In this document: positions 31,659 to 41,186 of the stretch, piece after piece
How the letters are laid out: the number at the start of each line of letters is the position of its first letter
How positions within the stretch are numbered: the stretch's first letter is position 1
DNA from: Roseiarcus sp963759955
GTDB taxonomy: Bacteria; Pseudomonadota; Alphaproteobacteria; Rhizobiales; Beijerinckiaceae
NCBI GenBank assembly: GCA_963759955.1
Contig: CAVXCA010000077.1
Span: 1 to 64,000 of the forward strand
Reading direction: 5' to 3'
Length of the DNA: 64,000 bases
Notes under the pieces: generated by a model
What the model saw: only the letters and a program-made list of their open reading frames with translations
What the model was told of the DNA's origin: nothing
Database searches by the model: none
Translations under genes and position numbers: made by a program

Positions 31659-32948
31659 CTACTTTCTCGCCTCGATGCGCGTCAGTCCGGCCATATAGGG
31701 CCACAAGACTTCCGGGATCGAAACCGAGCCGTCCGGGTTTTGATAGTTTTCCAGCACCGCGACCAGCGCGCGCCCGATCGCGACGCCCGAGCCGTTGAGC
31801 GTGTGGACGAAACGGGTGGACTTGGCGTCGGCGGCCTTGCAGCGCGCGTTCATTCGCCGCGCCTGGAAATCGCCGCACACCGAGCACGAGGAAATCTCGC
31901 GAAAGCGCCCCTGCCCCGGCAGCCAGACCTCGATGTCGTAGGTCTTTTGCGAGGCGAAGCCCATGTCGCCGGTGCACAGCGCGACGGTGCGGAAATGCAG
32001 ATCGAGGCGCTTGAGGACTTCCTCCGCGCAAGCGGTCATGCGCTCGTGCTCGGCGGCGGAGTCTTCGGGCGTGGTGATCGAAACGAGTTCGACCTTCTCG
32101 AACTGGTGCTGGCGGATCATGCCGCGCGTGTCGCGCCCGGCCGCCCCCGCCTCGGCGCGAAAGCACAGCGTTCCCGCGGTGAAGCGCAGCGGCAGGCGCT
32201 TTTCGTCGACGATGCTCTCGCGCACGAGATTGGTCATCGGCACTTCGGCGGTCGGGATAAGCCAGAACCCGTCGCCGGCGGCGAACTGATCGTCGCGAAA
32301 TTTTGGCAGTTGCGCGGTGCCGAACATCGCCTCGTCGCGCACCAGCACCGGCGGATTGATCTCTTCATAGCCGTGCTGGCGCGTGTGCAGATCGAGCATG
32401 AACTGCATGAGCGCGCGCTCCAGGCGCGCCAGCGGCCCCTTGAGCACGACGAAACGCGCGCCCGAGAGCTTCGCCGCCGCGTCGAAATCCATCATGCCGA
32501 GCGCCTCGCCGATCTCGAAATGCTCCTTCGGCTTGAAGCTGGCTGGGAACTTCGGCGGCGCGCCGTAGCGGCGCACTTCGACATTGTCGTTCTCGTCCTT
32601 GCCGTCCGGCGTGTCGAGCGCGGGCAGGTTGGGAATGGCGGCGAGCTCGGTGTCGAGCGCCATGCCGGCCGCCCTCTCGGCCGCCTCCAACTCCGGCATC
32701 GCGATCTTCAGCTTGGCGACTTCGTCCTTGAGGGCGTCCGCGACGGCCGTGTCCTTGCGCGCCATCGCGGCGCCGATTTCCTTCGATGCGGCGTTTCGCC
32801 GCTCCTGCGCCTTCTGCAGTTCGACGATCGCGGCGCGGCGCCGGTCGTCGAGTGCGATGAGCGACTCGGAGCGCGGCGGCAGCGACCGCCGCGCCAGCCC
32901 CTCGTCGAAGGCTTCAGGATTTTCACGAATCGCTTTGATGTCGTGCAT
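31659..32948 (-). CDS. serS: seryl-tRNA synthetase
   Basis: This 429-residue class II synthetase charges tRNA-Ser with serine. It has the N-terminal coiled-coil arm (from about residue 30 to 100), HFEIGEALGMMDFDAAAKLS, motif 2 FRAEAGAAGRDTRGMIRQHQ followed by FEKVELV, and motif 3 near NGSGVAIGRALVAVLENYQN. The start is taken at MHDIKAIREN rather than further upstream, because synthetases of this class begin that way. The EamA transporter gene ends 4 bp upstream. Confidence 0.97.
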   Translation of the reverse strand: MHDIKAIRENPEAFDEGLARRSLPPRSESLIALDDRRRAAIVELQKAQERRNAASKEIGAAMARKDTAVADALKDEVAKLKIAMPELEAAERAAGMALDTELAAIPNLPALDTPDGKDENDNVEVRRYGAPPKFPASFKPKEHFEIGEALGMMDFDAAAKLSGARFVVLKGPLARLERALMQFMLDLHTRQHGYEEINPPVLVRDEAMFGTAQLPKFRDDQFAAGDGFWLIPTAEVPMTNLVRESIVDEKRLPLRFTAGTLCFRAEAGAAGRDTRGMIRQHQFEKVELVSITTPEDSAAEHERMTACAEEVLKRLDLHFRTVALCTGDMGFASQKTYDIEVWLPGQGRFREISSCSVCGDFQARRMNARCKAADAKSTRFVHTLNGSGVAIGRALVAVLENYQNPDGSVSIPEVLWPYMAGLTRIEARK

Positions 32949-32952
32949 AGAA

Positions 32953-33834
32953 TCACCAGGTTTGTTGCAGCCAGCGGCGCAGCAGCCGGTCGCCAAAGAC
33001 GTTGAAGCCGAGGCCAGCCATTACCAGAAGCGCGCCCCAAAGCTCAAATGGGCCGAGCGGCTCGCCGAAGACCGCCGATCCCGCGACCATGCCGACGATC
33101 GGCACCAGCAGCGCAAAGGGCGCCACCGTCGCGGCCGAATAGTGCGAGAGCAGGCGCGCCCACAGACCAAAACCGAACACCGTGCCGGCGTAGGATACGA
33201 CGAGGACGGCGAGGACGAGCTTGAGCGAGGGATGAGCGAGCGAGGCGAGGCCGCTCGGCCCCTCGGTGAGCAGCGACAACAGGAACAACGGCGCCGGCGG
33301 CGCCAGACTCGACCAGCTCACGAAGGCCAGCATATCGACGCGTCCGGCGAATTTCGCCGCGATATTGCCGGCGCCCCAGAACGCCGCCGCAGCGATCACC
33401 ATCAGGAAGGGGACGAGGCTCGCTCCGTCGAGCCGGCGCGAGCCGATCAGCGCAATGCCGAGAAAGGCGACACCGGCGCCGACGAGTTGCGCCCGTCGCG
33501 GCCGCTCACGCATCAGCGCCCAGGCGAGAAAGATGGTGAAGAACGCCTGCAGCTGGATCACCAGCGAAGCCAGCCCGACCGGGAATCCCTGACGAATCGC
33601 GACGAACAACAGGCCGAACTGGCCGACGCCGATGAACAGGCCGTAGAGCGCGACGATCCCTAAGGGCGCCTTAGGAGGCCGCACGAAGAACACCACCGGC
33701 AGCGCCGCGAAGACGAAGCGCAATCCCGAAAGCGTCAGCGGCGTCGTCTCGGCGACGCCGACCTTGATGGCGATGAAGGTCAGGCCCCAGACGACCGCGA
33801 CGGCGACCGCCGCCAGAATGTCCCGCGCCTTCAT
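32953..33834 (-). CDS. EamA/DMT family transporter
   Basis: This 293-residue inner-membrane protein has ten predicted helices in two EamA repeats (VVWGLTFIAIKVGVAETTPL opening the first, AAFWGAGNIAAKFAG opening the second, LVPIVGMVAGSAVFGEPLGP near the end). It is likely a metabolite or amino-acid exporter of the YdcZ/RarD superfamily. The substrate is unknown. It lies between tatC and serS with only 16 bp and 4 bp gaps and is probably co-transcribed with them. Confidence 0.9.
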   Translation of the reverse strand: MKARDILAAVAVAVVWGLTFIAIKVGVAETTPLTLSGLRFVFAALPVVFFVRPPKAPLGIVALYGLFIGVGQFGLLFVAIRQGFPVGLASLVIQLQAFFTIFLAWALMRERPRRAQLVGAGVAFLGIALIGSRRLDGASLVPFLMVIAAAAFWGAGNIAAKFAGRVDMLAFVSWSSLAPPAPLFLLSLLTEGPSGLASLAHPSLKLVLAVLVVSYAGTVFGFGLWARLLSHYSAATVAPFALLVPIVGMVAGSAVFGEPLGPFELWGALLVMAGLGFNVFGDRLLRRWLQQTW

Positions 33835-33850
33835 GCCGTGGGGCGCGCGG

Positions 33851-34636
33851 TCATGTCTGGGTCTTGGCCTTTTCGGCGGCCTCGCGACGCTTCTCGACGA
33901 TGCGCACGGCGATCACCGAGCCTTCGTAGAGAAGCAGCATCGGCAGCGCCAGCGAGATCATGCTGATCAGATCCGGCGGCGTCAGCAGCGCCGCCAACCC
34001 GGTCACAGCGACGATCGCGTAGCGCCGCATCGACGAGAGATACTTGGAATTGACGATGCCGACATGACCGAGCAGCGTGAGGACGACCGGCAATTGGAAC
34101 GCCGCCCCAAAGGCGAAAATCAGTGTCATGATCAACGACAGATATTCGCTGACTTTCGGCAGCAGTTCGATGGTCGCTTCGCCGGGGGTGTTGACCTGCT
34201 GCAGTGACACGGAAAACCGGATCAGCAGCGGCATGACGACGAAATAGACCAGCAGCGCCCCGGCGAAGAAGAAGATCGGCGTCGCGATGAGATAGGGCAG
34301 GAACGCCTGCCGCTCATGTTTGTAGAGGCCCGGCGCGACGAACTTGTAGATCTGTACGGCGATCATCGGGAACGCGATGACGGCCGCGCCGAACATGCTG
34401 AGGCGGACGTTTGTGTAAAACTGCTCCAGGAAGTGCGTCGCGATCAGCGTCGCTTTCTCCGGGCCGACGATCTTCACGTAGGGCTCGGTGAGGATGTTGT
34501 AGATCGAGCGCGAAAAGTAGAAGCACACCAGAAACGCGGCGAAAAACGCATAGAGCGCCCGGACCAGGCGCAGGCGCAGCTCGATGAGGTGATCCATCAG
34601 CGGCGCTTTGGTGGCGTCGATGTCCTCGGCGCTCAT
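33851..34636 (-). CDS. tatC: Sec-independent protein translocase TatC
   Basis: TatC is the receptor for twin-arginine signal peptides in the inner membrane. The 261-residue protein has the six-helix pattern of the family: PLMDHLIELRLRLVRALYAF at the start, then YVKIVGPEKATLIATHFLEQ, FVAPGLYKHERQAFLPYLIA and ALLTPPDLISMISLALPMLL. Its start overlaps the tatB stop by ATGA, showing tight coupling. Confidence 0.97.
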   Translation of the reverse strand: MSAEDIDATKAPLMDHLIELRLRLVRALYAFFAAFLVCFYFSRSIYNILTEPYVKIVGPEKATLIATHFLEQFYTNVRLSMFGAAVIAFPMIAVQIYKFVAPGLYKHERQAFLPYLIATPIFFFAGALLVYFVVMPLLIRFSVSLQQVNTPGEATIELLPKVSEYLSLIMTLIFAFGAAFQLPVVLTLLGHVGIVNSKYLSSMRRYAIVAVTGLAALLTPPDLISMISLALPMLLLYEGSVIAVRIVEKRREAAEKAKTQT

Positions 34637-35097
34637 TCGGCCGCGCCCCGCCGCGCGAGCGAGGCGCCGGCGGTCGTCTGCTCGACGATTTCCAGGCCTT
34701 GCGCGGGCGCCGCCGCGTTGTCGTCAGCCGCAATCACGGGCGCTACGACAGGTTCGCCGTCCGCCTTCCCCGCTTCGGTCAGCGCCACCTCGGAGACGCC
34801 GATCTCTTTCGGCCCCTCGACGGCCTGGCTGATTTCCTGGCGCATCGCCATCGCGGGATCGAACGCGGCGCCGATCTTGGCGGACTCGTCGAGAGCGGTC
34901 AGTTCTTTCTTGACGCTCTCGAGATCGGCCTCCTTCATCGCCTCCATAAACTGACCCTGGAATTCGGCGGCCATGCGCCGCATCTTGCCGACTGTCTGGC
35001 CGATCGTACGCATGACGCGCGGCAAATCCTTCGGCGGAATCACCGCAAGGGCGACGATGCCGAAGATCAGGAGCTTACCGACGTCGAAATCAAACAT
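34633..35097 (-). CDS. tatB: Tat translocase subunit TatB
   Basis: TatB forms the receptor complex with TatC. The 154-residue protein starts MFDFDVGKLLIFGIVALAVI with a single N-terminal helix and the Pro hinge (PPKDLPRVMRTIGQTV). An amphipathic helix (MRRMAAEFQGQFMEAMKEAD) and a charged tail with an Ala-rich end follow. It is longer than TatA, as expected, and lies between tatA and tatC. Confidence 0.95.
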   Translation of the reverse strand: MFDFDVGKLLIFGIVALAVIPPKDLPRVMRTIGQTVGKMRRMAAEFQGQFMEAMKEADLESVKKELTALDESAKIGAAFDPAMAMRQEISQAVEGPKEIGVSEVALTEAGKADGEPVVAPVIAADDNAAAPAQGLEIVEQTTAGASLARRGAAE

Positions 35098-35181
35098 TGA
35101 GCGGTCCGGCCACACGAAAACCTTGGGAAGAAGCGCTCGGGCGCACTCCCCGCCCGGCGACGGGCTCTCGCGCTAGGCGCG

Positions 35182-35424
35182 TCAGTTGACCTTGTTTGTT
35201 TCGTTGGCGTCGACCGTCGAGCCGGCGCGATTTTCAAGGCTGCGCGGGGGCGTCGACGCCGCCGGTTTATCCTCGGCGACGTCATCGTCGGCCATGCCCT
35301 TCTTGAAGGACTTGATGCCCTTGGCGACGTCGCCCATGATGTCGGAAATCTTGCCCTTCCCGCCGAACAGCAGCAACGCCACCGCTGCGAACAACATCCA
35401 ATGCCAAATGCTGAGACCACCCAT
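35182..35424 (-). CDS. tatA: Tat translocase subunit TatA
   Basis: TatA oligomers form the pore-like part of the twin-arginine pathway. The 80-residue protein has the standard layout: MGGLSIWHWMLFAAVALLLF with the transmembrane helix, GGKGKISDIMGDVAKGIKSF at the hinge and amphipathic helix, then a short acidic/charged tail. The start at MGGLSIW is preferred over an upstream ATG, since tat helices begin there. It is the first gene of the tat operon. Confidence 0.96.
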   Translation of the reverse strand: MGGLSIWHWMLFAAVALLLFGGKGKISDIMGDVAKGIKSFKKGMADDDVAEDKPAASTPPRSLENRAGSTVDANETNKVN

Positions 35425-35618
35425 GGCCGTTATCCCGTTCAATCGCGCAAAACGCTTGGCTCGCGCTCACGCGCGAAGATCATGCCCAGAAGGTAAGCGC
35501 GCTAGGCGCCAAAAACAAGCGCGGGGCGCCACGAGGCGGCTTTCTCTTTCTGCAAGACGCCGAATTCCCGCTTTCGCTGCGGCAGCTCCCCCTGTGCGTC
35601 GCTTGGCGGCGCGTTCAA

Positions 35619-36317
35619 CTAAACGCCGCCGGTGACAGGCAGCAACGCGCCGGTGACGGCCCTGGCTTCATCCGAAGCCAGAAACAGGATCACGGCGGCA
35701 AGATCGGCCGGCGCGACCCAGCGGTCGAACTGGGCGTTGGGCATTTCGGCCCGGTTGGCGGGAGTGTCGATGATCGACGGCAGGACCGCATTTACCGTCA
35801 CGCCGCGGTTCTTCAATTCCTCCGCCAGACTTTCGGTCAAGCGATGCACGCCGGCCTTGCTCGCCGCGTAGGCGCCCATCCCGGCGCCTGACTTCACCGC
35901 CGCGTTGGCGCCGACATTGACGATCCGGCCGGCGCCGCTCTCCAGGAGATAGGGCAGCGCAGCCTTGGCGGCGTTCAACGCGGTCTTCACGTTCAGCGCG
36001 AACAAGCGGTCCCAGGTCGCCGCGTCGCCATCCCCGACGAGCTCCCAGCGGAAACCGCCTGCGATATTGATAAGCGCGTCGAGCCGTCCGAATCTCGCCT
36101 TGACCCCGGCCACGGCTTGGCGCGCTCCTTCGGCGGTGCTCAGATCGACCCCACCCAATATCAGCGCGTCCGGCCCCAGCCGCTCGGAAAGGCCCGCGGG
36201 CGGCGACGCGGCGACGTCGAGCGCTGCAACGGAAGCGCCGCGACGAGCCGCCGCTTCGGCGACGACCCGGCCCAAAGCGCCAAATCCGCCGGTGATCGCG
36301 ATCGCCTTGCCTTTCAT
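35619..36317 (-). CDS. SDR family oxidoreductase
   Basis: This 232-residue short-chain dehydrogenase has the nucleotide motif ITGGFGALGRVVAEAAA, LDVAASPP, INIAGGFRWELVGDG in place of the usual NAG, GRIVNVGANAAVKSGAGMGA and YAASKAGVHRLTESLAEEL carrying Tyr-x-x-x-Lys. The catalytic Ser position reads Ala in VNVGANAAV, which is unusual. The substrate is unknown. Start at MKGKAIAIT, as upstream codons are not family-like. Confidence 0.83.
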   Translation of the reverse strand: MKGKAIAITGGFGALGRVVAEAAARRGASVAALDVAASPPAGLSERLGPDALILGGVDLSTAEGARQAVAGVKARFGRLDALINIAGGFRWELVGDGDAATWDRLFALNVKTALNAAKAALPYLLESGAGRIVNVGANAAVKSGAGMGAYAASKAGVHRLTESLAEELKNRGVTVNAVLPSIIDTPANRAEMPNAQFDRWVAPADLAAVILFLASDEARAVTGALLPVTGGV

Positions 36318-36487
36318 CGCGTCCTCCCTCGCATTCTCCGCCCTGTTCTCTCTTTTAGCGCGGATCGCGGCCCCTCGGCCAGCCCAGCCGCTCGCGCGAC
36401 CGTTGCGCGCCGCCGCGTTTGGATTATTAAGCTCGCCCACGCGCCCTTCCCAAGGCGCCGCTCTCGCATTCGAGCAAAGGACCGGTC

Positions 36488-36961
36488 ATGAGCCTCGTCG
36501 CCAAGCGTCTTGAAGAAATGGGCGTCAAGCTGCCGCAACCGGCCGCGCCGGTTGCCAATTACGTCCCCTTCGTCCGCGTCGGCGCGTTGCTGTTCGTCTC
36601 CGGCCAATTGCCGCTCGGACCGGACCGCAAGATTGCGCCCGCCCATGTCGGCAAGCTCGGGCCGCATTCGTCGATCGGAGCCGCCAGCGAGGCCGCGCGG
36701 CTCTGCGCGATCAACTTGATCGCCCAGGCGCAGGCGGCGGTCGGCGACTTGGACCGGATCGCGCAGGTCGTGCGGCTCGGCGGGTTCTTCAACGTCGCGA
36801 CGAGCTTCGACGCGCTGCCGCAAGCGATGAACGGCGCCTCCGACGTGATGGCCGCGGCGTTCGGGCCGCGCGGGCGCCATGCGCGCACGACCGTCGGCGT
36901 TTCGCACTTGCCGCTCGACGCGCTCGCCGAGATCGAGGCGACTTTCGAGATCGGCGCGTGA
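36488..36961 (+). CDS. RidA/YjgF family protein
   Basis: This 157-residue protein belongs to the RidA (YjgF) superfamily, whose best-known members hydrolyse reactive enamines from amino-acid metabolism. Visible are VGALLFVSGQLPLGPDRKIA, AARLCAINLIAQAQAAVGDL, RIAQVVRLGGFFNVATSF and GRHARTTVGVSHLPLDALAE, with the conserved Arg of RTTVGV. The longer, variant loop types such as this one may not be true deaminases. It overlaps the glycerophosphodiesterase gene by four bases (GTGA). Confidence 0.9.
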   Translation: MSLVAKRLEEMGVKLPQPAAPVANYVPFVRVGALLFVSGQLPLGPDRKIAPAHVGKLGPHSSIGAASEAARLCAINLIAQAQAAVGDLDRIAQVVRLGGFFNVATSFDALPQAMNGASDVMAAAFGPRGRHARTTVGVSHLPLDALAEIEATFEIGA

Positions 36962-37716
36962 GCGCGAACTCTCCGGACTGGCTCGTCGCACGGCCGATCG
37001 CGCATCGCGGCCTGCACGACGCCGGCAAAGGCGTGGTCGAGAATACGCTCGGCGCCGCCGACGCAGCGATACGCTCCGGATCCGCGATCGAATGCGACGT
37101 CCAGCTCTCCCGCGACGGCGAGGCGATGGTGTTTCACGACGACACGCTGAGCCGGCTCACGCGGGCGCGCGGCGCGGTCGTCGAGAGAGCGGTCGCGGAA
37201 CTCCAGGCGGCGCGTTTCCGTCACTGCGACGAGCGGATGCCGACGCTGCCGCAATTGCTTGCCCGCATCGCCCGCCGCACGCCATTGATCTGCGAGCTCA
37301 AGAGCCGTTTCGACGGCGACATGCGCCTCGCCGAGCGCGTGGCCGCGCTGGCGCGCGAATACGACGGGCCGCTGGCGTTGAAGAGCTTCGATCCCGCGAC
37401 GATCGCCTACCTGCGCGCGCGCCACGACGGCATCGCGCCGCTCGGCGTGGTCGCCGAAGCGAGCTACCGCGGCTGGCACTGGCGCGCGCTCAGCGTCGCG
37501 CAGAAAGAATCCTGCGCCGCGTTCCTGCACTATCCCGAAACTCGCCCGGATTTTCTGTCCTGGAACGTCGACGACCTGCCCCACCCGACGCCGTTTCTGC
37601 TGCGCGAACTCAAGGCTACGCCGGTCATGGTGTGGACGGTGCGAACGCCCGAGCAACGGCGAACGGCGTCGCGATGGGCCGACCAGATCGTGTTCGAGGG
37701 CGAGGCGGCCGCCTAA
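36958..37716 (+). CDS. glycerophosphodiester phosphodiesterase family protein
   Basis: This 252-residue TIM-barrel enzyme cleaves glycerophosphodiesters to glycerol 3-phosphate and an alcohol. Key residues are in IAHRGLHDAGKGVVENTLG (metal His and Glu), AIECDVQLSRDGEAMVFHDD (Glu, Asp and His) and PLICELKSRFDGD. The GTG start overlaps the RidA stop, so the two are an operon. No signal peptide is seen, so it is likely cytoplasmic. Confidence 0.9.
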   Translation: MSANSPDWLVARPIAHRGLHDAGKGVVENTLGAADAAIRSGSAIECDVQLSRDGEAMVFHDDTLSRLTRARGAVVERAVAELQAARFRHCDERMPTLPQLLARIARRTPLICELKSRFDGDMRLAERVAALAREYDGPLALKSFDPATIAYLRARHDGIAPLGVVAEASYRGWHWRALSVAQKESCAAFLHYPETRPDFLSWNVDDLPHPTPFLLRELKATPVMVWTVRTPEQRRTASRWADQIVFEGEAAA

Positions 37717-37756
37717 GAGGCGGCGCGCGCGCCGCGATCGGCGTCCGCAATATCCG

Positions 37757-39547
37757 CTACTGCGCGACCTCCGCCGCGTCGATGACCCTGAGCTGCGCCT
37801 TCTCCCGGCCGCCGTAACGGTTGATCGCGAGCGCGCCCGCCAGATGGACGTTGGCGCCCTTGAGGCGCTTCAATGCTTCGCCCAGCGGCTTGCCGGCGGC
37901 GCGGAAGGCCATCGCTTCGATCGCCCGCCCGTCCCCGGCGACGGCGCGCAGGCGCAGGTGGTCGGCGCCGACGGGGAAGACCTCGACGAGACGATGGCGC
38001 GGCAGCGCGAAGATCGGTTCGGGATTGCCGGCGCCGAAGGGCCCGGCGGCCTCGATCGAATGCGCGAGTTCCGGCGTCGCGCCCGCCGCGGTCAGCGCGG
38101 CGTCGATCGCCAAGCCGGAACCGGAGCGCGCCTCGGCGACCGGCTGCGCGAGCTTTTCTTCGAGAAAGGCGCGAAATTCGCCGATCCGGCTCTTGGCGAG
38201 TGTCACCCCGGCCGCCATGGCGTGGCCGCCGCCCTTCACGGCGAGGCCTGCCTCGACCGCCGAGCGCACGACGCGGCCGAGATCGACGCCGGGAATCGAG
38301 CGCCCCGAGCCCGTCGCTTCGCGCCCATTCAAGGCGAGCGCGAAGGCCGGGCGCTCGAAGCGCTCCTTCAGGCGCGCCGCGATCAGCCCGACGACGCCCG
38401 CCGGCCAGCCCTCGCCCGCAACCACCACCGCCGCGCCGCGCTCTTCGAGCCCCAGCGCGAGCAGCGCCTCGGCTTCGGCCTCGGCGAGCGTCGCCAATTC
38501 GATCTGCTGGCGCGCGCGATTGAGGCGGTCGAGCTCGGCCGCGATCTCGCGCGCTTGGAGATCGTCGCGCGTCGTCATAAGCCGAGCGCCGAGCGCGGAA
38601 TCGCCGATGCGGCCGCCCGCGTTGATGCGCGGGCCGATGAGAAAGCCGAGGTGATAGGCGCGCGGCGGCCCGTCGGCGCCCGCCGCGTCGAACAACGCCG
38701 CCAGCCCCGGACGCTTGCGCTGGCGCATCACGGCGAGGCCGCGCGTTACGAAAGCCCGATTGAGGCCGATCAGCGGCACGACGTCGGCGACCGTCGCCAG
38801 CGCGACCAGATCGAGCGCGGCCATGAGATCGGGCGCCGCGCGGCCGTGAAAGAAGCCCGCCTCGCGCAACGCGCGATTGAGCGCGACGAGGCCCATGTAG
38901 ACGACCCCGGCGGCGCAGAGATAGCCGAGGCCGGAAAGATCGTCCTGCCGGTTGGGATCGACGACGGCGATCGCGTCGGGCAGGTTTTCCGGCGCCTGAT
39001 GGTGATCGAACACGACGACGTCGAGGCCGAGCCGCCGCGCCGCTGCGATGGGCTCGTGGCTCACCGCGCCGCAATCGACCGTAACGACGAGGCTCGCGCC
39101 GCCCTTGGCGAAAGCGGCCATCGCCTCGCTGTTGGGGCCGTAGCCCTCGGCGACGCGATCGGGAATATGGATCGAAACCGGGGAGCCGCAGGCCTCGAGA
39201 TATTCGCTCAGCAGCGCCGCGCTCGCCGCGCCGTCGACGTCGTAGTCGCCGAAGATAGCGACGCGCTCGCCGCGCTGAACCGCGCGCGCGAGGCGCGCCG
39301 TCGCCGCCTCCATGTCGCGCAACGCAAAGGGGTCGGGCATCAGTTCACGCAAGGTCGGCTCGAGATGGCGCGCGACTTCGTCGAGACCGACGCCCCGCCC
39401 CGCGAGCACGCGCGCCATCAGCTCGTTCTGGCCGCTCACCTGCGCGATGGCGAGCGCACGCGCCTCCCCCGCCGCGTCGAGCCGCGAGCGCCACGGCCGG
39501 CCAGTGAGCGAGCGTTCGACTCCGAGGAAGAACGGAGAGACGGCCAT
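37757..39547 (-). CDS. recJ: single-stranded-DNA-specific exonuclease RecJ
   Basis: RecJ digests single-stranded DNA from the 5' end in repair and recombination. The 596-residue protein has the DHH-phosphoesterase motifs: RVAIFGDYDVDGAASAALLS, VTVDCGAVSHEPIAAAR, DVVVFDHHQAPENLPDAIAV, LIGPRINAGGRIGDSALGAR, then the DHHA1 domain with GEGWPAGVVGLIAARLKERF and GGGHAMAAGVTLAKSRIGEF. The C-terminal OB-fold is also present. All catalytic motifs look intact. Confidence 0.97.
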   Translation of the reverse strand: MAVSPFFLGVERSLTGRPWRSRLDAAGEARALAIAQVSGQNELMARVLAGRGVGLDEVARHLEPTLRELMPDPFALRDMEAATARLARAVQRGERVAIFGDYDVDGAASAALLSEYLEACGSPVSIHIPDRVAEGYGPNSEAMAAFAKGGASLVVTVDCGAVSHEPIAAARRLGLDVVVFDHHQAPENLPDAIAVVDPNRQDDLSGLGYLCAAGVVYMGLVALNRALREAGFFHGRAAPDLMAALDLVALATVADVVPLIGLNRAFVTRGLAVMRQRKRPGLAALFDAAGADGPPRAYHLGFLIGPRINAGGRIGDSALGARLMTTRDDLQAREIAAELDRLNRARQQIELATLAEAEAEALLALGLEERGAAVVVAGEGWPAGVVGLIAARLKERFERPAFALALNGREATGSGRSIPGVDLGRVVRSAVEAGLAVKGGGHAMAAGVTLAKSRIGEFRAFLEEKLAQPVAEARSGSGLAIDAALTAAGATPELAHSIEAAGPFGAGNPEPIFALPRHRLVEVFPVGADHLRLRAVAGDGRAIEAMAFRAAGKPLGEALKRLKGANVHLAGALAINRYGGREKAQLRVIDAAEVAQ

Positions 39548-39559
39548 TGGCTCCGCGCC

Positions 39560-40351
39560 TCAGCCGATCAGCCGGCGCGCGCCGAGGCTGGCAAAATAGA
39601 CCACTCCCGACAGCGCTGTAATCCAAAAACTGGTCGGCCAATCCGTGTAAAACGCGAGCGTCAGGCCACCCCAGGCCTCGGCGAGCGCGAGGCCCGCCGC
39701 GAGCGCAACCCCGCCCTCGAGCCGGCGCGAAAAATTCTGTGAAGCGGCAGCGGGGCCGACCATCAGCGTGAACACCAACAGCACGCCGACGATCTGCGCG
39801 CATTCGGCGGTCGCAATTGCGACGATGGCGAGAAACGCCGCCGAGACAAAGCGCAACGGCACGCCGCGCGCCTCGGCGAGCTCGGCCTGCAGCGAGGCGA
39901 AGATCAGCGGCCGCGCGATGAAGGCGAGCGCGGCGAGGCTCGCCACCGCCATGACGACGAGGCTCAGCAGCGCCGAATTGTCGACGCCGAGCACGTTGCC
40001 GAACAGCAGCGCCGCCGCCTGCGTCGCCGCCGAAGTGTAAAAATGCAGGAACAGCAGGCCGAGCCCGAGCGCTAACGAAAGCATCATGCCGATCGCAACA
40101 TCGCGGTCGGCCAGTTTTTCGCCGAACAGGCCCATGCCGATTCCGGCGACGAACGTGAAGCCGACGAGGCCGGCGAGCGGCGAAAGGCCGAACAACACCG
40201 CCCCCGTCGCGCCGGTGAAACCGACGTGCGAGAGTGCGTGACCGGCGAAAGTCTGGCCGCGAAGGACAAGAAAGAAGCCGACGGTTCCCGCTAGAATCGC
40301 CGCGACCCCGGAGGCGGCGAAGGCGGTGCGCATGAAGTCGTATTCAAACAT
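39560..40351 (-). CDS. znuB: zinc ABC transporter permease ZnuB
   Basis: This inner-membrane permease of about 263 residues has the ZnuB/MntB-type pattern of eight or nine helices. GQTFAGHALSHVGFTGATGA and AFLAIVAIATAECAQIVGVL mark conserved transport segments. I start at MFEYDFMRTAF, which overlaps the znuC stop by eight bases (ATGTTTGA). An ATG at 40363 is the alternative. It is the last gene of the znu operon. Confidence 0.92.
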   Translation of the reverse strand: MFEYDFMRTAFAASGVAAILAGTVGFFLVLRGQTFAGHALSHVGFTGATGAVLFGLSPLAGLVGFTFVAGIGMGLFGEKLADRDVAIGMMLSLALGLGLLFLHFYTSAATQAAALLFGNVLGVDNSALLSLVVMAVASLAALAFIARPLIFASLQAELAEARGVPLRFVSAAFLAIVAIATAECAQIVGVLLVFTLMVGPAAASQNFSRRLEGGVALAAGLALAEAWGGLTLAFYTDWPTSFWITALSGVVYFASLGARRLIG

Positions 40352-41186
40352 GCGCGTCGCCATGATCGTGGGAATGGGCGTGGCCGTGATCGTGGCCTTC
40401 GTGCCGATGCGCGTCGCGCTCGACCTCGACGTCGCCGGCCATGACGAAAAAGCGGTCCTTGACTCGCACCACCTCGATCTCGGCGCCGTAAAGGCGCGAA
40501 AGCACCGGTCCGGTGACGACTTCGTCGACCGCGCCGATCACCGCCGCGCCGGCGCCCAGATACAGCACCCGGTCGATCGCATTGACCAGCGGATTGAGTT
40601 CGTGGGCGCTGAACAGGATGGCGATCTTCAATTCGTCGCGCAGCCGCCGCGCGATGTCGACCACACCCTTCTGGTAGGCCGGATCGAGCGAGATCAAAGG
40701 TTCGTCGAGCAACAGCAAGCGCGGCCGGCCGAGCAGCGCCTGGCTGAGCAGCAGGCGCTGGCGCTCGCCCCCCGAGAGTTCGCCGATCGAGCGGCGCGCC
40801 AGATCGCGCGCGTCGACGTGATCGAGCGCCCAGTCGATTTCGCGCCGCTTCGCCTTGTCGAGCCGGGCGAAGCCGAAACGGGCGCCTACGGCCGCGCTGG
40901 CGACGACGTCATAGCCGGTCAGACGCATTCCCGCGACGGCGCCGCGATTCTGCGGCATGTAGCCGATGGACAAATGTCCGCGCGTAACTGGCTGATCCAG
41001 CACGCTTATCGTGCCCGACGCCACGGGCGTCAGGCCGAGCGCTGCGCGCATCAGCGTGGTCTTGCCGGCGCCGTTGGCGCCGAGCATGCCGATGAATTCG
41101 CCGTCCTCGACGACGAAGCTGGCGGCCGAGAGAATATCTCGGCCGCCAAGCCGGATGGTCACATCGTCGAAACGAAGCGCGCTCAC
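40344..41186 (-). CDS. znuC: zinc ABC transporter ATP-binding protein ZnuC
   Basis: This 280-residue ATPase has Walker A at MLGANGAGKTTLMRAALGL, the signature IGELSGGERQRLLLSQALLG and Walker B at PRLLLLDEPLISLDP. The C-terminal end is strongly His-rich (HRHEGHDHGHAHSHDHGDAH), a mark of ZnuC-type proteins that bind zinc. The GTG start overlaps the znuA stop (GTGA). Such a tail supports zinc over manganese as the substrate. Confidence 0.95.
   Translation of the reverse strand: MSALRFDDVTIRLGGRDILSAASFVVEDGEFIGMLGANGAGKTTLMRAALGLTPVASGTISVLDQPVTRGHLSIGYMPQNRGAVAGMRLTGYDVVASAAVGARFGFARLDKAKRREIDWALDHVDARDLARRSIGELSGGERQRLLLSQALLGRPRLLLLDEPLISLDPAYQKGVVDIARRLRDELKIAILFSAHELNPLVNAIDRVLYLGAGAAVIGAVDEVVTGPVLSRLYGAEIEVVRVKDRFFVMAGDVEVERDAHRHEGHDHGHAHSHDHGDAHV

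Noticed and set aside
37844..39742. A 632-codon open frame antisense to recJ
   Set aside because: It is a composition effect opposite a well-supported gene, with no recognisable domain.
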